From Sulfurospirillum sp. UBA2217 (GTDB lineage: Bacteria > Campylobacterota > Campylobacteria > Campylobacterales > Sulfurospirillaceae): a stretch of 64,000 bases of DNA. Location: positions 62,001 through 126,000 of the forward strand of contig DCUJ01000007.1 of the NCBI GenBank assembly GCA_002328495.1, read 5' to 3'. Shown in pieces: positions 16,714 to 26,091 of this stretch (position 1 is its first letter; each line of letters starts with the position of its first letter). A model generated the notes under the pieces. That model was not told the origin of the DNA. It saw only the letters and a program-made list of their open reading frames with translations, and ran no database searches. The position numbers and the translations under genes were made by a program.

Positions 16714-17952
16714 GTGAACAAAGACCACGTCAATGAAAGTTTCACCAAACGTTATATGTTGTCAGTATTTATCATTGCACTTTTAAGCACAGTTGCATTG
16801 ACCCTTTTACATGTAGCCCTTAAAAGCAATCATTCCACAGCTCATATTGTCACTCTATCAGAGAAACAACGCGTGCTCTCTCAACGCATTGCTTCTCTCT
16901 CCTCCCGCTATCGATCATCCGTGGATTCAAGCTCGAACCTCTTTCTTAAAAATGCTCTTCTCTCTTCCATCGAAGAGATGCACGCTACCAATAAAGCACT
17001 TTTATCAAGCAACATTGCACCCATAACAATTACAGTTAGTCTTTCTGCGCATAAGGAAGCACTTTACCAACGCGTGAAAGAGTACCTCTTCTTAGCACAA
17101 CACCTACTGCAAATGCCATCCTCCACGCAAGACGAAGAAACCTTAAACACACTTTTAAATCTCTGCGATATACTTTTGGTAGATTTTAACAAGCTCATTG
17201 AGCAGTCTCAACGCGAAGGAGAAGCCCACATTCGCATAATCAAAAATCTTGAAACTGGGACGTGGCTACTTACCTTACTTGTTCTCTTAGTTGAAATTAT
17301 TTTTATCTTTCAGCCTATGCTGCACGCAATGAAAGAGTTATTTCAAAAAACATCATGTCAGCACCACGAACTTGAGCAAAACGTTCGTATTCGTACCCTA
17401 GACTTGGAACAATCCAATCTTAAACTTCAACATCTAGCCTCCCATGACCCCCTCACAGGGCTTAAAAATAGACTTCATATGGAAGAAGTGCTCGATCGTT
17501 TGATACTGCACCATAAAATCAATCATCTCCCTTTTGGTGTTGCGATGATCGATATCGACTGGTTTAAAAAAGTGAACGATGATTATGGGCATGATGCGGG
17601 AGATTTTGTGTTGTGTGAATTGGCAAAAATTTTTTCGACAACCACGCGCTACGAAGATACTATTTTTAGATCTGGAGGAGAAGAGTTTGTCATCGTTTTC
17701 AACCGCATTAAGCCTGAAGACATTATGGCTCGCTGTGAACTTTTACGCCAAAAAGTTGAACAACACTGCTTTGTTTACAAAGACGTTGAGATTAAACTGA
17801 CTATCAGTGGAGGCATTTATCACCCCGATGAACAAGAAGTCTGTAACATTCGAGAAATATTAAAACATGCCGATACAGCACTGTATACAGCAAAAAAAAT
17901 GGGAAGAAATAAAATCATCATGGCGGCGCATACGTTAAATACTCTCCCTTAG
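16714..17952 (+). CDS. Membrane diguanylate cyclase with PilJ-type N-terminal sensor
   Basis: Starts at GTG with AGAAGGA upstream. The 412-residue protein has a transmembrane helix (about 15-35) and a periplasmic four-helix sensor. That sensor begins SEKQRVLSQRIASLSSRY, the pattern of the type IV pili methyl-accepting (PilJ/NIT-like) domain. A second helix (about 190-210) and a short coiled coil lead to a GGDEF domain with FGVAMIDIDWFKKVNDDYGHD and the intact motif RSGGEEFVIVF. It should make c-di-GMP. No EAL domain is present. Its 3' end overlaps the convergent dynamin gene by 18 bases. Confidence 0.92.
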   Translation: MNKDHVNESFTKRYMLSVFIIALLSTVALTLLHVALKSNHSTAHIVTLSEKQRVLSQRIASLSSRYRSSVDSSSNLFLKNALLSSIEEMHATNKALLSSNIAPITITVSLSAHKEALYQRVKEYLFLAQHLLQMPSSTQDEETLNTLLNLCDILLVDFNKLIEQSQREGEAHIRIIKNLETGTWLLTLLVLLVEIIFIFQPMLHAMKELFQKTSCQHHELEQNVRIRTLDLEQSNLKLQHLASHDPLTGLKNRLHMEEVLDRLILHHKINHLPFGVAMIDIDWFKKVNDDYGHDAGDFVLCELAKIFSTTTRYEDTIFRSGGEEFVIVFNRIKPEDIMARCELLRQKVEQHCFVYKDVEIKLTISGGIYHPDEQEVCNIREILKHADTALYTAKKMGRNKIIMAAHTLNTLP

Positions 17953-19956
17953 CCCTTCCAGTACTGTAATGATTTTAGTGTGACGCTCTTTACGTTTTTC
18001 TAAAAAGAGCACTTTCTCCTCTGCCAAACCCTCAAACTTTTCCATCAAACGGTCGTAATCTTTACTCAAAAAAGTATGGTGTGCATTCATCATATTTTCA
18101 AGCTCATAGAGGTGAAAACTGGTGCGAAGTCGCTCTTTTATCTCTTCTTTTTTGGGAATATAGAGGCTAAAGCGTGTAGGGTTTTCTTCGTAGAGCGCAA
18201 TAGATTTTTCAATCTTTGTCTCTAAAAATGCCACGCATACTTCTGTAGCATTTTGATAATTAAAGCTCACCGCACTGGAGAGGTGGTTAAATTCGGAACT
18301 AATCTTGGCATAAGAGTCGGCTATCTCATCGTGAAATGATTTTAAAATGGTCTCATACGCCTTAGAGGCAAATTTGCGGATATTGGCAAATTCAATGTCG
18401 GAGTGTATTGCTTCACGTTTACGAATGATTTCATACGGTGCTTGCCATTTGAGAACTCTTTTTTCTAAGGCTTGATACACCAAAAGGTTGTTGACATTGA
18501 CCTCTTCTTGAATGGTCGATAAATTTTTCACATACTGTTTAAACATCTTTCCAATGATGTTTTCATCGTAAAAGAGTGCTTTATAAATGGTATCTGAGTT
18601 TATTTTTGGGGCATCATAAGGATGAGGCACATAGCAAATCTGTTTTGAGAGCATCTTCTTTTTTTGAGGCTCAAAGCGCACCCGTGTGTGTTTACCAATC
18701 TCTTGATAAATGGCATCGCTAATCGTTTCAATGATAGTCACGATGCGCATAAATGCCTCTTTGAGGTCTTTTGAAAACTTTGTTTTGAGCTCTTTAAGTT
18801 TAGCACGCTCTTCGTGTTCAAACTGGCGGATATGTACCAAGAGTTCATCATAAATGGTGATAAACAAACGGTGTTGTGCTATCAACGCCTCACTCACATG
18901 ATAAATCTCTTTTTTGATGGCAAACTCTTTGGCCTGCGAAGCTTTAGGGCGAATTTCATCTTGAATAAAGTCCAAAACTTTGGTGATATTGGATGTTTCC
19001 AGCAAGGCGATATTGGCACTGACATCCAAACTTCGTATCCCCTGAATTGCTTCATAATACCCAACAAAAAGTGTCTCTATCTCCTCTTTTGGCAAACCTT
19101 CCAACCCTTGTCCGAGCAAAACTTTTACCTTTTCCAGTACTCCTTCTTGTGTCATTTGCATCATCATTTTTTTATCATGACTACGCGATTCGAGTGCTTG
19201 TTTAGCAGAAATGGGAATCACATCGCTAAAAAATTCACCAAAAGCCTTTCGCACGTAGGTCATCGTCTCTTCAATTTGTTCGGGGGTAAATTTATCTTTT
19301 TGGTTAAGCACACACAAGGATTTGTTTTGGTACTCACCCAAATAGGTTTCAAGCACCTTAAGTTCACTCATCTTTCCAGCATTATCCATAAGGCTTAGCC
19401 AAATGATACCATCGACCTCTTTGAGCACTTGTTCTGTGGTTTGTGTATCCTGTGAGCCTTGGGAATTAAGACCTGGTGTATCGACAAAGACAACTTCTTT
19501 GAGAATATCCAGTGGCGCATAAAGGGTTAAATACGCAATATCTTGCACCTCTTCTCTTTGGTCAATAAAGGTACTAATGGCTGAAATATCATGGTAGACA
19601 TCCCTCCCGTCCACATAGCGCACACGCATACGAAAGGTATCTCCATAACAAATATAATTCACTTTAGACGTCACGGGTGTAATGCCCGTTGGTAAAATAT
19701 TTTTAGCTAAAAGTGCGTTAAGAAAGGTCGATTTTCCACTCGAAAACTGCCCCGTAATGGCTACTTTCATAGGTTCTTCCGCACGCTTGTGCAATTCACT
19801 CAGCGCTTTTTTAAGCTCCAAAGAAGGAGAAAATTTTTCATCCAAAAGGGTGTACTGTACTTTTTTAACCGCGCCTAAGAGGGTGGTATCAAATAAAGGG
19901 GAAACTTTTGCAAACCGTGCTTTATAATCGGCAATAAAGCTCTCTAGTAAACTCAT
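17935..19956 (-). CDS. Dynamin-like GTPase (second of a tandem pair)
   Basis: The 673-residue protein carries a large GTPase domain with G1 ITGQFSSGKSTFLNALL, G2 TPVTSKV, G3 VDTPGLNS and G4 LNQKDKF, followed by long helical stalk regions. Bacterial dynamin-like proteins tether and remodel membranes. In C. jejuni a neighbouring pair (Cj0411/Cj0412, DLP1/DLP2) next to frdCAB has been characterised as a hetero-oligomeric tether, and the same neighbourhood is seen here. The ATG overlaps the stop of the upstream partner by four bases, which fits equimolar synthesis. Confidence 0.9.
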   Translation of the reverse strand: MSLLESFIADYKARFAKVSPLFDTTLLGAVKKVQYTLLDEKFSPSLELKKALSELHKRAEEPMKVAITGQFSSGKSTFLNALLAKNILPTGITPVTSKVNYICYGDTFRMRVRYVDGRDVYHDISAISTFIDQREEVQDIAYLTLYAPLDILKEVVFVDTPGLNSQGSQDTQTTEQVLKEVDGIIWLSLMDNAGKMSELKVLETYLGEYQNKSLCVLNQKDKFTPEQIEETMTYVRKAFGEFFSDVIPISAKQALESRSHDKKMMMQMTQEGVLEKVKVLLGQGLEGLPKEEIETLFVGYYEAIQGIRSLDVSANIALLETSNITKVLDFIQDEIRPKASQAKEFAIKKEIYHVSEALIAQHRLFITIYDELLVHIRQFEHEERAKLKELKTKFSKDLKEAFMRIVTIIETISDAIYQEIGKHTRVRFEPQKKKMLSKQICYVPHPYDAPKINSDTIYKALFYDENIIGKMFKQYVKNLSTIQEEVNVNNLLVYQALEKRVLKWQAPYEIIRKREAIHSDIEFANIRKFASKAYETILKSFHDEIADSYAKISSEFNHLSSAVSFNYQNATEVCVAFLETKIEKSIALYEENPTRFSLYIPKKEEIKERLRTSFHLYELENMMNAHHTFLSKDYDRLMEKFEGLAEEKVLFLEKRKERHTKIITVLEGLRESI

Positions 19957-22325
19957 AGACCCTCCTTTATTCCAAGAGGCACCAGTACGTCTTGAAGCCT
20001 TTTTTTCCTTACATGTAAATGCTCTAGCGCACCGTGTATGCTCTGTTCATCTTGTTGAATGGCATGGAAACTCTCCTGCAATATGGCCTCAGTGCGTCGC
20101 ATCTGCTCTTCTATCTCTCTCGCAGGCGTTTCGCACACCTGTAACAAATGCGTCAAAAGATTTTCATTTAATGCCTTTAAAATTGTCAAAAGTTTTGACG
20201 TGATGGCTTCTATCTCTTGATGCAAAAGCGTTTCGATACGTTGGTTTAAAAGCGTTGCATCATTGGCGGAAAATTTGCGAATAGCGGTGTTGATTTGACT
20301 GGTCACAACGCTCGTGTTTTTAAACATTAAGGTGCCAGAAAAATGCTCTTCACAAAATGTTTTAGCATCAAACGTCACATCAAAACTCTGTGTTCCAAAT
20401 TGAGCATAGGTGTGTGCTAAACCTTCCAAAAGTGCTTCCATCTTTTTTTGAAACTCATAGCGATAATCCCGAACCACATCCAAAAGCCCCTCTTTAAATC
20501 CCGCTTCAACCATGTAGGCAATGCGTTCTTCTTTAGGATTTCGTTTGTGTTTTAAACGCTCATAATGCACATCATCCACAATACGTTTAAAAATAAGCCT
20601 CTCCAATGCATCCATTTTATGTTCCGCAAAAAGACGTAAGGTTTTAAAGGAGAGTTCCATCTCTTGGCGAATGTGCAAAAGAGCCTCTTCTACGCCTTGC
20701 AAAAAACGTTCAATCGTTTGCTTCTCTTCCCCATAACTCTCTATTGCCTCTTGCATCTCCTTTTTTGAGAGGCTTAAAAGTCCTATTTTTTCTTCTAAAA
20801 TAGCGTTACATGTAAGGGCAATATGGTCTATTTCTTTACGATTAGAGGAGAGAATAAGTGACGCTTTTTGGCTCTCTTCTCCAAAAAGAAGCGTTTGCAA
20901 ATAGGCTTCAAATCGAGGCATACCTGTTTTTTCATAACTATACCCAAGCCGTGTTGCTTCTTTGGCATGACCTGTCTTATGCATCAATGCCAACTTCCCC
21001 GCCAACGGGATAAATTCCAATTTTTCAATAATCGTATTTAAAAGTGCGCTTCGCTCTTGCTCTTCCAAACGTTTTTGAATACTCGTTTTAGTATAGGCAA
21101 TCACTTCATCTAACTCTTTGGAACTAATGGCATCAATGCGCGTAATCACAATCAACAACTGCGCCACTTTTCGGTACAAAAGCGCATCAATGATAAAATC
21201 CACATCTTTTTGTGTTGCCGCTTGAGAGGCATTCATCAAATGAATTAAAACGTCACATTCACTAAGATACGATAAGGTAATCTCCTCCCGTTGAATAATA
21301 GGGTCATCAAGACCTGGGGTATCGACGATAACGACCCCATCTTTGAGCCATTTGAGGTCCGTGTAGAGTTCAACACTTTTGACAAGATTGCATTTTTTAT
21401 CCGAATGTTTAGCTGAGGTATACGCGCTTAAAACATCCACGCGAATCTGCTCACTTTTCCCCTCTTCGGTAATGAGCGCATCAAAAGACTCTCCAAAGTG
21501 ATAGCGTGTTTCAAGCACAAACGCTTCAATAGAAGGCAATACGGAAGCACTCTCCTCAATCGCCCTCCACTCCGAACGATTCCAAAAATTGACCTTAGCA
21601 TACGGCTCTTTGGCGTACCCGATGCGCGTTAAATTTGCCGTTTCGGGAACAACCGCGGTTCCGAGTAACGCTTCACCTAAGAGGGCATTGAGCATGGTTG
21701 ATTTGCCCGCATTCATCACCCCTGTGATGCCTATGGAAAATGTCGCCTGTTCAATGCGTTGTGCGACGTCTTCCAAACGCTCTTCCAAACGTTTATCCTC
21801 GACGATGTCTCGAAGCTGTTTGATTGTATGCTGTAAAAATGCTACACCTTTGTGGTAATCGTCTTCTTGTTCTCGTGTACATGGCGTTACATGTAAAGGT
21901 GTTTCAAGACTTTTTTGCTCCTCGATGAGGGAGAGAAAACTCATCAAACGCCGACTCACATCATACGTTACAATCTCCTCCTTACGCAAACGCTCCAATC
22001 GTTTTGTAATGGCTTGATTGATGGTAAGGTTGCCTTTGGAAATTAAAAACGTGAGAATGGTTTTTTGTGCTTTTTGAATATTTTCTTTTGTGAACAAAAG
22101 ACTTTCAAAAATACCATTTAAGATGCGCTTGGATGCATCAAGGGTACTAATTGCTTCTATGTTGCCTGGATGAATGATGAGTACGATAGCGACACTGTCG
22201 CAAAAACGTTCTACGTTGTGGGTATAGTTGTGGCTTAATTCTAAGGTTTGAGCCTCATCAAAGACAACGTGGGAGGACTCTTTTTGATTCCATGTTAAAA
22301 GAAAAAAATCATTGATAATGTGCAT
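19953..22325 (-). CDS. Dynamin-like GTPase (first of a tandem pair)
   Basis: The 790-residue protein has an N-terminal region of about 200 residues without recognised motifs, then a dynamin-type GTPase domain. Motifs are G1 ITGVMNAGKSTMLNALLG, a Thr-containing G2 in PETANLTRIG, G3 VDTPGLDD and G4 VITRIDAI. A long helical stalk region and a coiled-coil tail (about 700-780) follow. It is the larger partner of the downstream GTPase and probably acts with it at the inner membrane. Three TTACATGTAA copies lie in this gene, two read as Leu-His-Val and one as Leu-Thr-Cys-Asn. Separation from frdB by a terminator-like hairpin suggests its own promoter. Confidence 0.9.
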   Translation of the reverse strand: MHIINDFFLLTWNQKESSHVVFDEAQTLELSHNYTHNVERFCDSVAIVLIIHPGNIEAISTLDASKRILNGIFESLLFTKENIQKAQKTILTFLISKGNLTINQAITKRLERLRKEEIVTYDVSRRLMSFLSLIEEQKSLETPLHVTPCTREQEDDYHKGVAFLQHTIKQLRDIVEDKRLEERLEDVAQRIEQATFSIGITGVMNAGKSTMLNALLGEALLGTAVVPETANLTRIGYAKEPYAKVNFWNRSEWRAIEESASVLPSIEAFVLETRYHFGESFDALITEEGKSEQIRVDVLSAYTSAKHSDKKCNLVKSVELYTDLKWLKDGVVIVDTPGLDDPIIQREEITLSYLSECDVLIHLMNASQAATQKDVDFIIDALLYRKVAQLLIVITRIDAISSKELDEVIAYTKTSIQKRLEEQERSALLNTIIEKLEFIPLAGKLALMHKTGHAKEATRLGYSYEKTGMPRFEAYLQTLLFGEESQKASLILSSNRKEIDHIALTCNAILEEKIGLLSLSKKEMQEAIESYGEEKQTIERFLQGVEEALLHIRQEMELSFKTLRLFAEHKMDALERLIFKRIVDDVHYERLKHKRNPKEERIAYMVEAGFKEGLLDVVRDYRYEFQKKMEALLEGLAHTYAQFGTQSFDVTFDAKTFCEEHFSGTLMFKNTSVVTSQINTAIRKFSANDATLLNQRIETLLHQEIEAITSKLLTILKALNENLLTHLLQVCETPAREIEEQMRRTEAILQESFHAIQQDEQSIHGALEHLHVRKKRLQDVLVPLGIKEGL
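20009..20018. repeat. TTACATGTAA copy in dynamin gene (reads Leu-His-Val)
   Basis: Minus-strand codons TTA-CAT-GTA near the C-terminus (HLHVRKK). Confidence 0.9.
20806..20815. repeat. TTACATGTAA copy in dynamin gene (reads Leu-Thr-Cys-Asn)
   Basis: Minus-strand codons CTT-ACA-TGT-AAC (ALTCNAI). Confidence 0.9.
21887..21896. repeat. TTACATGTAA copy in dynamin gene (reads Leu-His-Val)
   Basis: Minus-strand codons TTA-CAT-GTA (TPLHVTP). Confidence 0.9.
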
Positions 22326-22401
22326 GAATGACCGCTATGTTTGGTTTTATTGGATTATAACAAGAGTTAATAAAGTTACGATTAAAGATAAACGATTAAA
22401 G

Positions 22402-22423
22402 AAGGAAGATAAGGTTCTTCCCT
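22402..22423 (-). terminator. Putative frdCAB terminator
   Basis: An 8-bp stem (one G-U) with the loop ACCTTA, followed on the minus strand by TTCTTTAATCGTTT. It lies 15 bases after the frdB stop and separates frd from the dynamin genes. An imperfect direct repeat ACGATTAAAGA lies just beyond. Confidence 0.5.
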
Positions 22424-22425
22424 CT

Positions 22426-22435
22426 TTACATGTAA
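22426..22435. repeat. TTACATGTAA copy directly after the frdB stop
   Basis: The repeat begins two bases after the frdB stop codon on the minus strand and precedes the terminator-like hairpin. Confidence 0.9.
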
Positions 22436-22437
22436 GA

Positions 22438-23157
22438 CTATCTAAGGGCGACGAGTTTTCGTCTCATGTAGGCAATTTTTGACTGAAGCGGTAAGTGTTT
22501 AGGACAGTTGTCCTCGCACGCTACCAAACTCATACATCCAAAAATACCATCATCATCCCCTACAAGTTCATAGAAATCTTCGTCAGTTCTTTCATCGTGT
22601 GGATCCATTGCAAAACGAGCCACACGGTTTAAGCCTACCGCTCCGATAAAGTTTGGACGCATCAATTTTGTACCGCACGCTGCCACACAAATACCGCACT
22701 CAATACAACGATCCAACTCAAAGGTCTCATCGGCAAGCTTGGGCTCCATCGGTGCTTCCAACTTGGAGATGTCAGGCTTGTGGTTAGTATGAATCCAACT
22801 CTCAACCCTTTTGCTCATACCGTTCATCCAATTCCCCGTGTCCACAGATAAATCTTTGATGAGTTTAAACGCAGGCATTGGCATCAGTTGCAATACGCCA
22901 TCTGGAAAATTCTTTGTCAGTGTTCGACACGCCAAAGCGGGCTTTCCATTCACCATCATCCCACAGCTTCCACAAATACCCGCACGGCATACAAAGTCAA
23001 ATGATAAGTCGGCGTCCATGGTTTCACGAATTTTAGTGAGCGCAATAAACAAGGTCATACCATCAGTTTCTTCAAGTTTATACTCGGCAAAATGTGCTTT
23101 TGAAAGCTTTGATTGTGGGTTGTATTTCATTGCCCTTATGGTAATCGTTCTACTCAT
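22438..23157 (-). CDS. frdB: Fumarate reductase iron-sulfur subunit
   Basis: FrdB carries electrons from the FrdC haems to the flavin of FrdA. The 239-residue protein has the plant-type [2Fe-2S] site (CRAGICGSCGMMVNGKPALAC in outline, near residue 57), the [4Fe-4S] site CIECGICVAACG (about 151) and the third-cluster site CMSLVACEDNCPK (about 208). The length matches the Wolinella succinogenes subunit as I recall it. The start overlaps the frdA stop by four bases. It is the last gene of frdCAB. Confidence 0.97.
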   Translation of the reverse strand: MSRTITIRAMKYNPQSKLSKAHFAEYKLEETDGMTLFIALTKIRETMDADLSFDFVCRAGICGSCGMMVNGKPALACRTLTKNFPDGVLQLMPMPAFKLIKDLSVDTGNWMNGMSKRVESWIHTNHKPDISKLEAPMEPKLADETFELDRCIECGICVAACGTKLMRPNFIGAVGLNRVARFAMDPHDERTDEDFYELVGDDDGIFGCMSLVACEDNCPKHLPLQSKIAYMRRKLVALR

Positions 23158-25139
23158 TGTGCGTCTCCAAATCTCTCATTTTTAGCTTTATAATACGGCT
23201 GAAGCGTAAATGGCATCAGTGCTTCTTGGATTTCATGTCTGTCTTTTCCAGAGGCTTCCATCTCTTCACGAAGTCTATCCACTTCTTCTTGACGCTTAAG
23301 ACTTAACTCATTTTCAATAATCATGCCCTTCGCACCATACCCTCTAAAGGCGGGTGGAATTTCCATTTTCATGATGTCTAAGTCCTCATAACTGACCGTT
23401 GGAAGGGTAGAGCCCTCTTTCCATGAAGTGAGGGTGCGCTTCAACCAATTTACGTCATCACGCTTGAGGTGGTCTTCTCTATAGTGCGCTCCACGACTCT
23501 CGGTTCGCTCACGCGCACCCATTGCCACACACAGGGCAAGTTTGAGCATCATAGGCACTCGGTATGCCTCTTCAAGCTCTGGATTAGCAGAGGTTGTTTT
23601 GGATTTGACGTTGACATTGTGCGATTTTTTTAACAGTTCTTCCAACTCATTGACAGCAGCACTCAAGCCTTCGCCATCACGGAAAATCGCCACTTTTTCC
23701 CACATAATATCTCTCATGCGGTTTTTAATTTCAAAGATGTTGTACTCACCCTTGTTATTTAACAAATGGTCGATAAAATCGCTCTGTTTTTTAAGTGCAG
23801 TATGAATGGTTGATGTGTTGACATCTATTTCATTGGCGTGACAGAACTTTGCAAAATAATCCCCCACAATCATACCCGCAACCACGGTTTCACTCACTGA
23901 GTTACCGCCAAGACGGTTAAATCCATGCATATCCCAACACGCAGCTTCGCCGCATGAAAAGAGCCCTGAAAGGGTTGGAGACTCACCCGTTGGTTTGGTT
24001 CGGATTCCTCCCATTGAGTAGTGTTGCATTGGAAGAACAGGTGCCCACCCTTTTGGACCTTCATCCGCTGGGTCAATCCCGTTAAAAATTTGACAAATTT
24101 CTTGTACGTCTCTCAAGTTTCTTTCAATATGGGCACGACCCAAAATGGAAATGTCTAACCATAAGTGCTCACCATAAGGAGATTTAACGCCTTTGCCTTT
24201 ACGAATGTGTTCCATCATACGACGACTTACAACGTCACGGCTTGCCAACTCTTTTTTCTCTGGCTCATAATCGGGCATAAAACGGTGACCATCAACATCT
24301 CTTAAAAGACCACCATCTCCTCGACAACCCTCTGTTAAAAGGATGCCTGATGGAACGATAGGCGTTGGGTGAAATTGTACGGCTTCCATGTTACCGAGCA
24401 TCGCAATGCCTGTCTCAAGCGCAATCGCAGCACCGATACCATCACAAATAACCGCATTGGTCGTTTGCTTGTACAATCTTCCATAACCACCCGTTGCGAT
24501 AAGGGTACCTTTGGCCACATATGCCCAAAGCTCACCTGTTACTAAATCTCTTACAATCGCACCATAACAACGGTTGTTTTCATGAATCAACGCAATCGCT
24601 TCTTTTCTATCTTCGATATTAACGTTATGTTTGAGTGCTTCATTGGCAACACCAAAAAGCATGGTATGCCCTGTTGCATCCGCGGTATAACAGGTTCTCC
24701 ACTTTTTAGTTCCACCAAAGTCACGAGAATGAATATACCCATGTACCTCATCGTCTTCAACGATGGTCGTTCGCTCCGCGTTGATAATCGCTTCACGTGG
24801 ACCTTTGGCAATTCTCGTCCAAGGCACACCCCAACCCGCTAACTCACGAATGGCTTTAGGCGCAGTCGTTACAAACATACGTGCCACTTCTTGGTCACAA
24901 CCCCAGTCGCTTCCTTTAACCGTATCGGCAAAGTGGACATCTTCATTGTCGCCTCGGCTCATTTTTGAGTTACCCAAACTCGCTTGCATCCCACCTTGCG
25001 CTGCCGCTGAGTGCGAACGCTTGACAGGACACAAACTTAAAACCGTTGTACTCAAGCCTTGAGATTGGGTTGCCACCGCTGCTCTAAGACCTGCTAAACC
25101 ACCACCGATAACCAGTGCATCACAATATTTTACGTTCAT
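23154..25139 (-). CDS. frdA: Fumarate reductase flavoprotein subunit
   Basis: FrdA reduces fumarate to succinate on the cytoplasmic face of the inner membrane. The 661-residue protein has the N-terminal FAD-binding motif DALVIGGGLAGLRAA and the covalent-FAD His in RSHSAAAQGGMQ. The substrate-capping and active-site region includes HGYIHSRDFGGTKKWRTCYTAD in outline, and QFHPTPI. The C-terminal helical domain contains the conserved ARERTESRGAHYREDH. Order frdC-frdA-frdB with tight spacing is that of epsilonproteobacterial menaquinol:fumarate reductases. Confidence 0.98.
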   Translation of the reverse strand: MNVKYCDALVIGGGLAGLRAAVATQSQGLSTTVLSLCPVKRSHSAAAQGGMQASLGNSKMSRGDNEDVHFADTVKGSDWGCDQEVARMFVTTAPKAIRELAGWGVPWTRIAKGPREAIINAERTTIVEDDEVHGYIHSRDFGGTKKWRTCYTADATGHTMLFGVANEALKHNVNIEDRKEAIALIHENNRCYGAIVRDLVTGELWAYVAKGTLIATGGYGRLYKQTTNAVICDGIGAAIALETGIAMLGNMEAVQFHPTPIVPSGILLTEGCRGDGGLLRDVDGHRFMPDYEPEKKELASRDVVSRRMMEHIRKGKGVKSPYGEHLWLDISILGRAHIERNLRDVQEICQIFNGIDPADEGPKGWAPVLPMQHYSMGGIRTKPTGESPTLSGLFSCGEAACWDMHGFNRLGGNSVSETVVAGMIVGDYFAKFCHANEIDVNTSTIHTALKKQSDFIDHLLNNKGEYNIFEIKNRMRDIMWEKVAIFRDGEGLSAAVNELEELLKKSHNVNVKSKTTSANPELEEAYRVPMMLKLALCVAMGARERTESRGAHYREDHLKRDDVNWLKRTLTSWKEGSTLPTVSYEDLDIMKMEIPPAFRGYGAKGMIIENELSLKRQEEVDRLREEMEASGKDRHEIQEALMPFTLQPYYKAKNERFGDAQ

Positions 25140-25141
25140 GT

Positions 25142-25924
25142 TTACGCCCTAACCTTCACATCATATGTTACTTCAATTTGTGCTGTCGGCTTGTATTTAT
25201 CGACCAAGCCATTGCTGTATTCATAGCCAATTTTCACGTATGCTGCCAGTGTTAAAAGACCCAAAGCCAAGAAAAAGCCTGTTATCAGCCATTTAACTTG
25301 TTTCAATTTTTTACGAGACACTTTGGCATCAGGACCTTCAAACCAACCCCATTTCACACACAATCGGTACAAACCAATGCCTCCGTGAAATTCAACGGCA
25401 AGAAGGAGAAGAAGATAAAATGGCCACATCACATCGCCATACATTCGCATGGATGAACCATAAGGTCCGATGGTATCGGCTTGTACCATCATCATTAAAA
25501 GATGGGCTGAACCTAAGAAAAACATTGCAAAACCCGTGAAGGCTTGAGTGAGCCACATGGTAGTATCGTCATGTTTCATCATACCCGCATGTGTTTTGTA
25601 CGCTTGATACTGTCTGAAATTAATGGGTAATTTTCGCATACCCAGCATTGCATGAACAATGAAGATGACGAAAACAAAAAATACCATTGCAGAAACAATC
25701 CACGATTGTGGCTCTTTAAACAAGAAGCTTCCCTCAAACATCTTTGTGATGGTGTACATAAAATCTTTGCTGATCAAAATTGTTGAAACAAAGAACATAT
25801 GCCCCCACATAAACAACCCTAAAAAGAGTCCCGTTGCACTTTGAAAATAATCCAATTTCGCAGGAACTCTACTCTTTTTACCCTCAACGCTCGTACCTAA
25901 AAAACCTTCCAGTAGGTCACTCAC
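25142..25924 (-). CDS. frdC: Fumarate reductase dihaem cytochrome b subunit
   Basis: FrdC anchors the complex and oxidises menaquinol using two b haems. The 260-residue sequence shows five hydrophobic helices with spaced His residues suitable as haem ligands (GLFMWGHMFF, FVIFIVHAMLGMRKLP, GSAHLLMM, EFHGGIGLYRLCVKWGW). The start is GTG preceded by AAAAAGGAT. It is first in the operon, and its leader contains a 17-bp stem-loop. Confidence 0.96.
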   Translation of the reverse strand: MSDLLEGFLGTSVEGKKSRVPAKLDYFQSATGLFLGLFMWGHMFFVSTILISKDFMYTITKMFEGSFLFKEPQSWIVSAMVFFVFVIFIVHAMLGMRKLPINFRQYQAYKTHAGMMKHDDTTMWLTQAFTGFAMFFLGSAHLLMMMVQADTIGPYGSSMRMYGDVMWPFYLLLLLAVEFHGGIGLYRLCVKWGWFEGPDAKVSRKKLKQVKWLITGFFLALGLLTLAAYVKIGYEYSNGLVDKYKPTAQIEVTYDVKVRA

Positions 25925-25947
25925 ATTTCATCCTTTTTGTGAAGTTG

Positions 25948-25991
25948 TAAACACTATTAAATGTACCTATTTACACATTTAATAGTGTTTA
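25948..25991 (-). promoter_or_regulatory. Large inverted repeat in the frdCAB leader
   Basis: Two 17-bp arms (25948-25964 and 25975-25991, ending in ...ATTAAATGT and beginning ACATTTAAT...) are perfect complements separated by 10 bases. The structure starts 23 bases upstream of the frdC GTG. It could be a 5'-UTR hairpin that affects message stability or translation, or an operator; there is no U-tract to make it a standard terminator. Confidence 0.7.
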
Positions 25992-26012
25992 TTTGCTTTT
26001 AAGCATTGACTT

Positions 26013-26018
26013 ATCATA
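26013..26018 (-). promoter_or_regulatory. Candidate frdCAB -10 box
   Basis: TATGAT on the minus strand, with transcription expected to start near 26006, upstream of the leader hairpin. Weak evidence. Confidence 0.35.
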
Positions 26019-26091
26019 CAACGATATTATTTAAACAATAATTATGTAGATTTTAGACATTCGAATGGAATTATACTCCACTACAAGGGAT

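Noticed and set aside
22370..22402. Direct repeat ACGATTAAAGA after frdB as an iteron or attachment site
   Set aside because: Only two short copies, no integrase or replication gene nearby; more likely chance in AT-rich DNA.
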